From RUG754 sp964345365 (lineage in GTDB: Bacteria > Bacillota > Clostridia > Peptostreptococcales > Anaerovoracaceae): 20,654 nt of DNA. Positions 1 through 6,805 of this stretch are shown here, in pieces. The stretch lies in the NCBI GenBank assembly GCA_964345365.1, contig CAYFQR010000028.1, forward strand, positions 1-20,654. The letters are read 5' to 3'. The stretch's first letter is position 1. Each line of letters starts with the position of its first letter. The position numbers and the translations under genes were made by a program. The notes under the pieces are model-generated. The model did not search any database. It was not told the DNA's origin and saw only the letters and a program-made list of their open reading frames with translations.

Positions 1-123
1 ACATGGTATAATAGCTGCAGGCGCAGCTATTATACGGAATCATATCGCCGTGCGACTATTTTGCCTTCGCAGGCTCGGCAAAATCGCACATGGCTGAATT
101 GTACCATGTAAACATGGTACAAT
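1..123 (+). repeat. Structured dispersed repeat, copy 1
   Basis: First of three related elements in the window. The ends 1-12 and 98-109 are inverted repeats (11 of 12 positions pair, one of them a G-T wobble, plus one further wobble-compatible position). Inside are a perfect 13-bp hairpin (6-18 with 23-35, loop AGGC) and a second hairpin (about 47-93) built on GTGCGA/TCGCAC and TTTTGCC/GGCAAAA with a 3-nt bulge. An extra arm at 112-123 repeats the left end and pairs perfectly with the right end (98-108 with 113-123), so the two pairings exclude each other. TGGTATAAT at 4-12 resembles an extended -10 promoter element. The copy begins at the window edge, so its left flank is unseen. No coding potential was seen. 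Confidence 0.85.
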
Positions 124-258
124 CGCTCATTAAAAACCAGCTCTTTTTAGAGCCGGGCATATACAGTGTTTGATTTGAATAGCTGAAAAATATAAATTAA
201 CTGAGTGTTTTTTGAATGTAATACGACTAATAGTCGAAGTACTTTGAGAGTTTCTTTT

Positions 259-876
259 ATGAACAACAATTCCGAAAAAATTTCAAGAGAAAAAATAGAA
301 CAGCTTGTCGAGCTTTATCGAGAGGGACTTATCTATTTTATCGCGAGGTATGTCAATGACCTTGATGAAGCGGAGGATTTAGCCGAGGATGTGTTTGTCG
401 AGATAATAATGCATCCTGATAGATTCCGAAGCTGCTCATCCGAGAAGACATATCTATACGCAATAGGAAGAAACCTGGCGATAGATTTTATTCGAAAAAA
501 TCATCGAATAAGTTATTTTGACCCGAATACGCTATACCGTGAAGATTTTTTGGAGCAGGGAAGATATAACGATTTCGGAGAAGAAAAAATAACCGGTGAT
601 GAAATAAGGGGATTCGAAGAAATCGGAGGTGAGATAGGCTATAGCCCTGAGAAATCTTTAATTTCAAAAGAGCGAAAGCAAAAGCTCTTTTCCGCTTTGT
701 CAAAGCTCAAACCCGAATATCGAGAAGCGATAAGGCTCGTATATTTCGAGGAGATGTCGTATGACGAAGCCGGACAGGTTATGAAAAAATCAAGGAAGCA
801 GATAGAAAATCTGGTTTTCAGGGGCAAAAAAGCATTGGGGAATATATTGGAATCAGAGGGATTGAATTTTGAATAA
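259..876 (+). CDS. ECF-type RNA polymerase sigma factor
   Basis: Predicted 205-aa alternative sigma factor that would direct RNA polymerase to a small regulon. The N-terminal half carries a sigma-70 region 2 pattern: a helix with YFIARYVNDLDEAEDLAEDVF followed by the TYLYAIGRNLAIDFIRKNHR segment expected for core binding and -10 recognition. The C-terminal ~55 residues fit region 4 with a helix-turn-helix (LKPEYREAIRLVYFEEMSYD, then RKQIENLVFRGKKAL). The spacer between the domains is long and acidic or charged. The frame is also open from a GTG at 205, but homology-like sequence begins only after the ATG at 259 and neither start has a strong Shine-Dalgarno. The next gene, 38 bp downstream, encodes a single-pass membrane protein, as expected for a sigma/anti-sigma pair, and a serpin follows. 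The target regulon is unknown. Confidence 0.85.
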   Translation: MNNNSEKISREKIEQLVELYREGLIYFIARYVNDLDEAEDLAEDVFVEIIMHPDRFRSCSSEKTYLYAIGRNLAIDFIRKNHRISYFDPNTLYREDFLEQGRYNDFGEEKITGDEIRGFEEIGGEIGYSPEKSLISKERKQKLFSALSKLKPEYREAIRLVYFEEMSYDEAGQVMKKSRKQIENLVFRGKKALGNILESEGLNFE

Positions 877-914
877 GTATTGTTCAGATTAACTTAAGAG
901 GGGTTCAAAATAAA

Positions 915-1583
915 ATGAAAACAAAAGAGCAATTCATAGAAGAAATCTACGCAAAGGTTGAGAGAGCCGAAGCGGCAGAGAGAGAAAAAAGAATAAAGAA
1001 ACTCAAAATATATAGGGCTGTCTCTGCCGCAGCGGCTTGTTTCATCGTTGCATTTGGTATTTACGGGTATTCCGCTTCGGATGCTTGGAAAGGTATGGGG
1101 CTTAAGAATGCAGACACTGCAAACATCAGCTTCTATTCTGCGGACATAGCGGACTCGGTTGAAGCAAGTCTAACGGAGAAATCGACAACCGCATCAGGTG
1201 AGCTTGCGGACAGCAGCGAGGGAATTGACAAATCCAAGCTGTCGCTCATGACGATAGAGAGGGTAAAGAACGGAGAGTATTCATACTATAATATCAGCGA
1301 CTATGGCGATGTGAAAAAAATCGAGGAATGGATAGACGGATTAGATGCAAGCAAAGCAATGGGGTGCGAGAAGTTTCTTGAAATAAACGGGGAAACAGGT
1401 ACGAAAAACTATTGTATTATCAATATCACGAAAGAACAAGCTCTTATCGACGAAAAATATTTAAGGGATATGAAGAATCCGGACAGAACCTGTATCAATA
1501 CGGGTGAAGACAACGGTTATGCGATTTTGACATGGTATATAGCTTCCGTTGAGCTTCCGAAACTCAATACCGAAATAGATTAA
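915..1583 (+). CDS. Single-pass membrane protein, probable anti-sigma factor
   Basis: 222-aa protein with a charged, helical cytoplasmic N-terminus (residues 1-32, rich in Lys/Glu/Arg), one hydrophobic segment at about 33-52, and an extracytoplasmic part of about 170 residues. The linker after the membrane segment is rich in Ser/Thr/Ala. I recognise no named family and no zinc-binding HxxxCxxC anti-sigma motif. The role is inferred from position directly after an ECF sigma factor and from the topology, which matches membrane anti-sigma factors that hold the sigma factor at the membrane and sense an outside signal. AGAGGGG lies about 12 nt before the ATG. The stop is 33 bp before the serpin start, so the three genes are probably co-transcribed. 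Confidence 0.6.
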   Translation: MKTKEQFIEEIYAKVERAEAAEREKRIKKLKIYRAVSAAAACFIVAFGIYGYSASDAWKGMGLKNADTANISFYSADIADSVEASLTEKSTTASGELADSSEGIDKSKLSLMTIERVKNGEYSYYNISDYGDVKKIEEWIDGLDASKAMGCEKFLEINGETGTKNYCIINITKEQALIDEKYLRDMKNPDRTCINTGEDNGYAILTWYIASVELPKLNTEID

Positions 1584-1616
1584 AGCCGAATGTATTTCGG
1601 CAAGGGGGAACTGAAA

Positions 1617-2894
1617 ATGAAAATAAACATTATGAAAAAATTAGTGGCGCTTGTACTATGTGCGGCTCTTTTGCTGCCGTCAGCGGCATGCGGAGCCACC
1701 GCACAGGAAACAAAAAAACTGAGCGATGAAGAAAGATGGGAAATCCGGTCGCAGCTATGGAAGAAGCAGGACACAACCGATACTCTAAGGGGCACTTCCT
1801 TCGACCTTTTTAAGAAGTTAGCGTTAAAAAACACCAAATCCGGCAAGAATACGATGATAAGCCCGGTATCTCTCATAGTGGCGCTCGGTATGCTTGAAAA
1901 CGGTGCCCGCGGAGAAAGCCTCAGTCAAATTGAGAAGGCATTCGGCGTGAAAGTCGGAGAACTGAACGAATGGTATAAACTGTGGTCGAAGCTGCAATTT
2001 TCTTCCGGTGAGGACACGCTTAAACTTGCAAACTCCGTTTGGTACAGGGAAGAAAGCAGCGGACTCAGGGTAAAGAATGAATTTCTTAAGGTCTTAGGTG
2101 ACATATATCTTGCCGAAGCGATTTCCGCAAAATTCGACGAGAGCACCGTAAAGGATGTGAACGGCTGGGTCAATAAAAATACCGACGGCATGATAGACTC
2201 CATTATCGATAAACTTGACGGTGATTCAAGTATGCTGCTCATAAACGCCACCGCTTTTAAGGGGGTTTGGGCAGATGAGTACAAGGATAAGGATGTCAGG
2301 GAAAACGTCAAATTTAAGAGAGAAAACGGCAAGATTGACAGAGTAACGATGCTTTCGTCAACAGAAAACCGATATTTTGAGAACAAATATCTCACAGGGA
2401 CAAAAAAACACTATAAAGACGGATACTATATCATGCTCATGCTCCCTAAAAAGGGGTACACCGTTTCTAATGTCCTCGAAAAGATGAGCAAAAAATCCTT
2501 TGACAAGCTGGTGAAATCAGGAGAAGATGCGGAAGTTCACCTTAAGCTTCCTTGCTTCAAATACGAATACAAGGTGGCAAACTGCAGGAGCGCGCTCAAA
2601 AAAATGGGAATTGCGGATGTGTTCGATAAAAAGAGAGCGGACTTAAGCGGCATGGCAACCATAGAGAACGGTGATAACCTCTATGTGGACAAGGTAATTC
2701 ATAAGACTTTCATAGAGCTTGACAGAGAGGGCACGAAGGCTGCGGCAGTTACAGCCATAGATATAAAATGCACCGCTATGCCTATGACTCCGAAAGTTAA
2801 AAAGGTTACGCTCAACAGACCTTTTATCTATGCAATATGTGACGAAGCTACCGGAATACCGGTATTTATGGGTACGGTCAGCAGAATAGGCTGA
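1617..2894 (+). CDS. Serpin family lipoprotein (serine protease inhibitor)
   Basis: 425-aa serpin, likely a surface-anchored suicide inhibitor of serine or cysteine proteases. The N-terminus is a lipoprotein signal: KK, a hydrophobic stretch and SAAC with the lipid-modified Cys at residue 25. Serpin hallmarks are visible in order: SPVSLIVALGMLENGARG, NSVW, LLINATAFKGVW and, near the C-terminus, the NRPFIYAI/GIPVFMGTV strands. The reactive-centre hinge (about 371-380, EGTKAAAVTA) has the small residues typical of inhibitory serpins, so loop insertion should work. Counting from the hinge places the scissile bond around Lys-Cys-Thr-Ala-Met; the exact P1 is uncertain. The upstream in-frame ATG at 1590 is rejected because AAGGGGG at 1602-1608 sits correctly before 1617. 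It is the last gene of the sigma/anti-sigma unit and has a strong terminator. Confidence 0.93.
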   Translation: MKINIMKKLVALVLCAALLLPSAACGATAQETKKLSDEERWEIRSQLWKKQDTTDTLRGTSFDLFKKLALKNTKSGKNTMISPVSLIVALGMLENGARGESLSQIEKAFGVKVGELNEWYKLWSKLQFSSGEDTLKLANSVWYREESSGLRVKNEFLKVLGDIYLAEAISAKFDESTVKDVNGWVNKNTDGMIDSIIDKLDGDSSMLLINATAFKGVWADEYKDKDVRENVKFKRENGKIDRVTMLSSTENRYFENKYLTGTKKHYKDGYYIMLMLPKKGYTVSNVLEKMSKKSFDKLVKSGEDAEVHLKLPCFKYEYKVANCRSALKKMGIADVFDKKRADLSGMATIENGDNLYVDKVIHKTFIELDREGTKAAAVTAIDIKCTAMPMTPKVKKVTLNRPFIYAICDEATGIPVFMGTVSRIG

Positions 2895-2909
2895 GAAATA
2901 AATATCACG

Positions 2910-2936
2910 AAAAGCACACAAAACGTGTGCTTTTTT
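2910..2936 (+). terminator. Intrinsic terminator after the serpin gene
   Basis: Perfect 10-bp stem (2910-2919 with 2925-2934), 5-nt loop, and a T run through 2936. It lies 15 bp after the serpin stop and closes the sigma/anti-sigma/serpin unit. Confidence 0.92.
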
Positions 2937-2984
2937 GTTGTATCTTATATCTATTGAATAAAACAAAAGACAGGGATTATAAAA

Positions 2985-3839
2985 ATGTTCGGATATGTGC
3001 TTGTCAACAAGCCGGAATTAAAAATTAAAGAGTTTGATATTTACAGGAGTTATTATTGCGGTGTCTGTAATTCTCTAAAAAAGAGACACGGACTTGCAGG
3101 AAGAATGACTCTCAATTATGATATGACTTTTTTGGCGATGCTCTTATCGGATCTTTATGACAAAGAGGACTGCGACGCATTTTGCAGGTGTTTGGCGCAC
3201 CCTGTGTCCAAACACAGAGAAAAGAGGAACGAGTTCAGTGATTATTGTGCGGATATGTGTGTCTATTTGGCATATTATAAGGTGGCGGACGACTGGAATG
3301 ACGAGCGTAAGCTTGGTAGCTTTATTGCCATGAAAATTCTGTCAAGTGCGGCGAAAAAGGTCAGAAGATTATATCCCGAAAAGACCGGTGTGATTGAAGC
3401 GAAGCTCGACCTCCTCAGGATAGCCGAAAAAGCCGACGATATACCTCTTGACAAGGTTGCAAGGCTTTTCGGAGAAATTATGGGAGAATCTTTTGTATAT
3501 AAGAACGATTTTTGGAAAGACGACCTATATAAAGTAGGTTTTTATTTAGGTAAATTCATCTATCTTTTAGACGCGTATGAAGATGTTGAAAAAGATATAG
3601 CGTCCGGGGCATATAATCCTTTCAAGGAACTCTACAAGAAATCCGTAGACAAGGATGAAAAAGATAAGTTCGATAATCAGGTTCTGAATATACTTTTGCT
3701 CATGATAGGCGAGTGTACTGACGCTTTTGAAAAGCTGCCTCTCATCGAAAACGTGGAGATTCTGAGAAATATACTCTATTCTGGAGTCTGGGTAAGATAT
3801 AACAAAAATAAGCAAGGTCAAAAAAATGGATCCATATAA
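2985..3839 (+). CDS. DUF5685 family protein
   Basis: 284-aa protein that I recognise as DUF5685-like from its opening MFGYV..KPELK and YYCGVC followed by LNYDMTFL; function unknown. The N-terminal third is Cys-rich: C25/C28, C63/C67/C69 and C88/C92, with His72 and His77, which suggests metal binding. The protein looks mostly helical and has no signal peptide or clear membrane span. Two acidic motifs stand out: DDWND at 102-106 and DAYEDVEKD at 196-204, followed by N-P-F. They resemble, by eye only, the paired Asp-rich motifs of all-alpha isoprenoid synthases. The last 14 bp overlap the J-domain gene, implying translational coupling and a shared role. CAGGGA lies about 12 nt before the ATG. 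Confidence 0.8.
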   Translation: MFGYVLVNKPELKIKEFDIYRSYYCGVCNSLKKRHGLAGRMTLNYDMTFLAMLLSDLYDKEDCDAFCRCLAHPVSKHREKRNEFSDYCADMCVYLAYYKVADDWNDERKLGSFIAMKILSSAAKKVRRLYPEKTGVIEAKLDLLRIAEKADDIPLDKVARLFGEIMGESFVYKNDFWKDDLYKVGFYLGKFIYLLDAYEDVEKDIASGAYNPFKELYKKSVDKDEKDKFDNQVLNILLLMIGECTDAFEKLPLIENVEILRNILYSGVWVRYNKNKQGQKNGSI

Positions 3840-4488
3840 AATTCTCGGCGTCAGAAGAGATGCCGGCGAAGAAGAAATAAAAAAAGCATATAGAGCATTG
3901 AGCCGAAAATATCATCCCGATGCAAATGTCGGAAATCCCAATCAGGACAGATATGAAGAAAAATTCAAAGAAGTCCAACAGGCGTACAGACAAATCATGG
4001 ACATGAGGGATGGAAAGACCGTAGATACTCAGGCTTACGGCGATCCGTTCGGATTCGGACAGGCCTATCAAAATACGGCTCAGGGAAGTCGAGACGAGCA
4101 ATATTTAAGGTCAGCCGTATCATATATACAGGGCGGTTATTACAGAGAGGGGCTAAATGTTCTTGAGGAGATTGACAAGAACAAAAGGCGCGGCGCCTGG
4201 TACTATTACAGTGCTTTCGCCAACTATAAAATCGGGGACAATGCAATAGCTCTGGAACACGCGAAGACTGCATGTGCTTTTGAACCGAACAACTTCATGT
4301 ACAGAAGGCTCTTAATGATGATTACGGGCGGAGAAGTCAGATATCAGGAGAGGTCGGAGAGGTACGGCGGGAATCCTACTATGCAGATGCCGGATTATTG
4401 TCTGCAGGCGGCAGGCACCATGCTGTGTATGTCTGCTTGCTGCGGAGGAGGCTACGGTTTCCTGCCTTTCTTGTGCTGCTTTATTTGA
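3826..4488 (+). CDS. J-domain protein with TPR-like and Cys-rich C-terminus
   Basis: 220-aa DnaJ-like co-chaperone. Residues 2-60 form a J domain (PYKILGVRRDAGEEEIKKAYR, then the HPD tripeptide at 30-32 needed to stimulate DnaK). There is no zinc-finger (CxxCxGxG) or substrate-binding region of full DnaJ. Residues about 94-165 look like two TPR-type helix pairs (GGYYREGLNVLEEI, then YYYSAFANYKIGDNAIALEHAKTACAFEPNN without a break). The tail is rich in Cys and Gly: C192, C201, C205, C206, C217, C218. It starts inside the 3' end of the DUF5685 gene, so it probably recruits DnaK to that partner or its client. The exact role is unknown. Confidence 0.87.
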   Translation: MDPYKILGVRRDAGEEEIKKAYRALSRKYHPDANVGNPNQDRYEEKFKEVQQAYRQIMDMRDGKTVDTQAYGDPFGFGQAYQNTAQGSRDEQYLRSAVSYIQGGYYREGLNVLEEIDKNKRRGAWYYYSAFANYKIGDNAIALEHAKTACAFEPNNFMYRRLLMMITGGEVRYQERSERYGGNPTMQMPDYCLQAAGTMLCMSACCGGGYGFLPFLCCFI

Positions 4489-4510
4489 CATGATTTTCGT
4501 GTTTATATTT

Positions 4511-4539
4511 TTTATATAAAAAGGCTGTAAATATATACT
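4511..4539 (+). promoter_or_regulatory. Possible promoter of the secreted-protein gene
   Basis: TTTATA (4511-4516), 17-nt spacer, TATACT (4534-4539). Both boxes are imperfect and the region is AT-rich, so chance matches are likely. If real, transcription would start near 4546 and enter the terminator-like hairpin at 4562-4617 before reaching the start codon. Confidence 0.35.
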
Positions 4540-4561
4540 TTTGAGAGAATAAACAGTAGCT

Positions 4562-4617
4562 AAATTGAAGCCGGTGTGGTATGCTTACAAAAACAACACA
4601 TTTGGCTTCAATTTTTT
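4562..4617 (+). terminator. Terminator-like hairpin just upstream of the secreted-protein gene
   Basis: Perfect 11-bp stem (4562-4572 with 4604-4614), 31-nt loop, and a T run through 4617. It lies 15 nt before the start codon at 4632. It may end the DUF5685/J-domain transcript, or act as an attenuator in the leader of the next gene. There is no room for a complete promoter between it and that start codon. Confidence 0.75.
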
Positions 4618-4631
4618 ATGAGGTGACGGAA

Positions 4632-5729
4632 ATGAAAAGAATATTCGCAATTTTGTTATCGCTGATTCTGATTATTACATTGTTGCCGCAAACCACTTTT
4701 GCGGAAGAAAATTTATTCAAATTATCTCCTGAACAGTATGATGACGGAGAAAAATTCTGGAAGGTGAATGATTTTTACCTTGTGAGGCTGGCGCTTTATG
4801 ACTTCGAGACGGACGTTGAAGAAGTTTATCTTATGAAGACCGAAGAACCTTATGCCTACGGTGATGAGGAGTATGAAACAAAAATCATCGACTTCGCCGC
4901 TTTGGCAAAGGATATAGGCGGCTTCGACAGAAGCATGTTGGCGCCTTATGGGCCGGTTCTTTCGGACGGGCATGTCCTTTATGCCGTAGTAGATGCCGAA
5001 AAAGATGCCGACGGAGGAACCGCATTTGATATTGCCCTTGCAAAGATATCTCTCGATGAACCGTCGCATGAGGTAATCCCACTTAACGGCTATGCCGCCA
5101 ATATGCCGCAATTGTGCAAAGTCTACAAAGGAAACGTTTATTTCGGTGCCAATGTCGATAAGCTCTTTGTGCTCGGCAAGAATGGGAAGATAACCAGAGT
5201 GGCAGCTTCGCTCGGCGATGTATCCGGCTCACAGTCAAATTCAAACAGCAAATACGTATACGGCTTTTCACCGAAAGGATTTTACGGAACTCTAAAGGTA
5301 TTTAACCTGGCCACAAAGAAGTCGATTAAGACTGTAAACGGCGTGCGCGGATATTATGCGACCAATTCGAAGCTCTATTATGCAAAAAAAGAAAAATCAT
5401 TGTTTAAGGTGTATGAGGCGAAAGCAGCAGGGTCAAGCCCTAAGCTGATTTATAAGCTAAAAAATAAATCGGTAATCGAGAACAGAATATCGAAGGTAAC
5501 TTCAAGCAGTATATATTATGTGTCGGTTGATACCGATAATGGTAAATTTACATACTATAAATATAACCGTAAGACCAAGAAACGCTCGACAATATCCTAT
5601 ATGGAGTATGTGAAAGCGACATCCGATTATGCGCAGGGATACCAGCCGGTTGATGACTATTACAATCAAATGATGGATGATGAAGAGGACGATACGGAAG
5701 GTGATACAGTAGGCTTGACGGGGTATTGA
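4632..5729 (+). CDS. Secreted protein of unknown function, beta-propeller-like
   Basis: 365-aa protein with a clear signal peptide: MKR, a hydrophobic stretch and a likely cleavage after TFA (residue 24). No family is recognised with certainty. The body has repeated short stretches such as LYAVVDAEK, GNVYFGANVDKLFVLGKNGKI, KYVYGFSPKGFYGTLKVFNLATKKS and KLYYAKKEKSLFKVYEA, which look like beta-propeller blades of the DUF5050 type. The second half is basic and Tyr/Lys-rich; the tail has an acidic cluster (DDEEDDTEGD). I chose the ATG at 4632 over the in-frame ATG at 4581 because GAGGTGA precedes it and it begins a signal peptide; 4581 lies inside the hairpin loop. Transcription probably has to pass that hairpin. 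Confidence 0.75.
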   Translation: MKRIFAILLSLILIITLLPQTTFAEENLFKLSPEQYDDGEKFWKVNDFYLVRLALYDFETDVEEVYLMKTEEPYAYGDEEYETKIIDFAALAKDIGGFDRSMLAPYGPVLSDGHVLYAVVDAEKDADGGTAFDIALAKISLDEPSHEVIPLNGYAANMPQLCKVYKGNVYFGANVDKLFVLGKNGKITRVAASLGDVSGSQSNSNSKYVYGFSPKGFYGTLKVFNLATKKSIKTVNGVRGYYATNSKLYYAKKEKSLFKVYEAKAAGSSPKLIYKLKNKSVIENRISKVTSSSIYYVSVDTDNGKFTYYKYNRKTKKRSTISYMEYVKATSDYAQGYQPVDDYYNQMMDDEEDDTEGDTVGLTGY

Positions 5730-5834
5730 TGAGTTAGGGAATACTCAGGTAAAAGCCGTTATATAATCATCCCGTATGTGTCAGAACCTGCGTCTATGAA
5801 AACATATATGGGAAGAGGCAGATAAAACAGATTT

Positions 5835-5860
5835 ATTAACCCCGATTTTTCGGGGTTAAT
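5835..5860 (+). terminator. Terminator hairpin, possibly bidirectional
   Basis: Perfect 11-bp stem (5835-5845 with 5850-5860) with a TTTT loop, followed by ATGTTTTAA. The T run is short, so efficiency is uncertain. It sits 106 bp after the secreted-protein stop and before the bioY upstream repeats. Confidence 0.7.
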
Positions 5861-5873
5861 GTTTTAACTTAAG

Positions 5874-5961
5874 ATATTGAAAACACGCACGGTTCAGTGC
5901 CTGAACGGTAATATTGAAAACACATCGGGTTCAGGCTATATGCGTGTATATTGAAAATGCC
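5874..5961 (+). repeat. Three direct repeats at 37-bp spacing upstream of bioY
   Basis: ATATTGAAAA occurs at 5874, 5911 and 5948, exactly 37 bp apart. Units 1 and 2 share 13 identical leading bases (ATATTGAAAACAC), and each also contains GTTCAG in its middle. Unit 1 contains a small hairpin, GTTCAG-TGC-CTGAAC. The third unit ends just before the bioY ribosome binding site. These may be regulator binding sites; no classical BirA operator was seen. Confidence 0.7.
5914..5942 (+). promoter_or_regulatory. Possible bioY promoter
   Basis: TTGAAA (5914-5919), 17-nt spacer, TATATG (5937-5942). The -35 box lies inside the second of the three 37-bp-spaced repeats, so a factor binding the repeats would compete with or help RNA polymerase. 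This is inference from spacing and box similarity. Confidence 0.45.
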
Positions 5962-5978
5962 GGTGTGTAAGGGGGAGA

Positions 5979-6518
5979 ATGAATAAAGCAAGTCAAAATA
6001 CAACTAAACTGGTAAGTACCGCCCTGATGTCTGTCATAATAGCGGTTTCCGCATGGATTACCGTCCCGTTTACTGTTCCTTTTACTATGCAGATATTCGG
6101 GGTATTTATGGCACTTATGCTGCTCGGAGGTAAATACGGAAGTCTGTCCGTTCTCATATATATATTGCTCGGGCTTTTCGGAATGCCTGTCTTTTCGGGT
6201 TTCAGCGGAGGCTTCGGCATAATAATGGGGCCGACCGGCGGATATATTGTAGGCTTTCTTGCCATGGGACTTGTTGTATGGTTATTTTCGTCAGTTAAAA
6301 AAAGCGAGCCTCCCGCATGGATATATCTTATTTCTCTTTTAATATGCTATATTTTCGGGACAATATGGTTCTGCTATGTGATGGGCACTACCGGTAACCG
6401 GTACGGCTTTGTTCAGGCACTGATGCTATGCGTAGTTCCTTACATAATCCCCGACATAATGAAATTTATACTCGCTCGAGTTGTGTCGTCAAGAATAAAG
6501 AAGATGCTTCCAATGTGA
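5979..6518 (+). CDS. bioY: Biotin transporter BioY (ECF substrate-binding S component)
   Basis: 179-aa integral membrane protein that binds biotin and brings it across the membrane, normally with the shared energy-coupling EcfA/A'/T module. BioY signatures are plain: VPFTVPFTMQIFGVFMALML near residues 28-47, then GLFGMPVFSGFSGG and GPTGGYIVGF. About six hydrophobic segments are present, and the length fits the family. AGGGGGAGA directly precedes the ATG. It stands alone: no bioMN or ecf genes and no biotin synthesis genes lie in the window, so the energising module must be encoded elsewhere. The 37-bp repeats upstream suggest dedicated control. Confidence 0.95.
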   Translation: MNKASQNTTKLVSTALMSVIIAVSAWITVPFTVPFTMQIFGVFMALMLLGGKYGSLSVLIYILLGLFGMPVFSGFSGGFGIIMGPTGGYIVGFLAMGLVVWLFSSVKKSEPPAWIYLISLLICYIFGTIWFCYVMGTTGNRYGFVQALMLCVVPYIIPDIMKFILARVVSSRIKKMLPM

Positions 6519-6618
6519 TAATGTTGTAGCTTCAGCGTGGGAAAATGTCCAATATGCATTATTAAAACCTTTCAATTAACAAGGTTACCGCACGCCAATG
6601 ACAAGTGTTTATATTTAT

Positions 6619-6647
6619 TTGCTTTTTTTATTTTTTTAGTTTATAAT
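6619..6647 (+). promoter_or_regulatory. Promoter of tRNA-Gly
   Basis: TTGCTT (6619-6624), 17-nt spacer, perfect TATAAT (6642-6647). The tRNA begins 12 bp after the -10 box, as expected for a short-leader tRNA transcript. Confidence 0.75.
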
Positions 6648-6658
6648 ACAATTTACAT

Positions 6659-6732
6659 GCAGGGGTAGTACATCGGTAGTACACGAGCTTCCCAAGCTTG
6701 AAAGGCGGGTTCGACTCCCGTTCCTTGCTCCA
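6659..6732 (+). tRNA. tRNA-Gly (anticodon CCC)
   Basis: 74-nt tRNA with encoded CCA. The acceptor stem GCAGGGG pairs with TCCTTGC (two G-T wobbles) and the discriminator base is T. The D arm is GTAC/GTAC, the anticodon stem CGAGC/GCTTG, and the loop TTCCCAA has anticodon CCC at its centre, decoding GGG. The T arm contains TTCGACT between GCGGG and CCCGT. It is a single gene with its own promoter and terminator, not part of a tRNA array. Confidence 0.95.
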
Positions 6733-6736
6733 CATT

Positions 6737-6777
6737 TACCTACACGGGAGCGTAAGTTTCTCGTGTGGGTATTTTTC
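6737..6777 (+). terminator. Intrinsic terminator of tRNA-Gly
   Basis: 13-bp stem (6737-6749 with 6759-6771, two wobbles) followed by TTTTT. It starts four bases after the tRNA CCA end. Confidence 0.92.
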
Positions 6778-6805
6778 ATTCTTTCTTCATTTTTAATTTG
6801 CATAA

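Noticed and set aside
205..258. Upstream GTG start for the sigma factor gene
   Set aside because: It adds 18 residues unlike sigma factors and has no good ribosome binding site; the ATG at 259 is preferred, though not proven.
1925..2395. 156-codon minus-strand open frame opposite the serpin gene
   Set aside because: Ser/Leu-rich shadow produced by codon bias of the serpin on the other strand.
5874..5961. CRISPR array upstream of bioY
   Set aside because: Only 10-13 bases are conserved per 37-bp unit and there are three units; no cas genes are nearby.
5874..5978. Riboswitch controlling bioY
   Set aside because: No conserved riboswitch motif was recognised; the direct repeats fit DNA-binding sites better.
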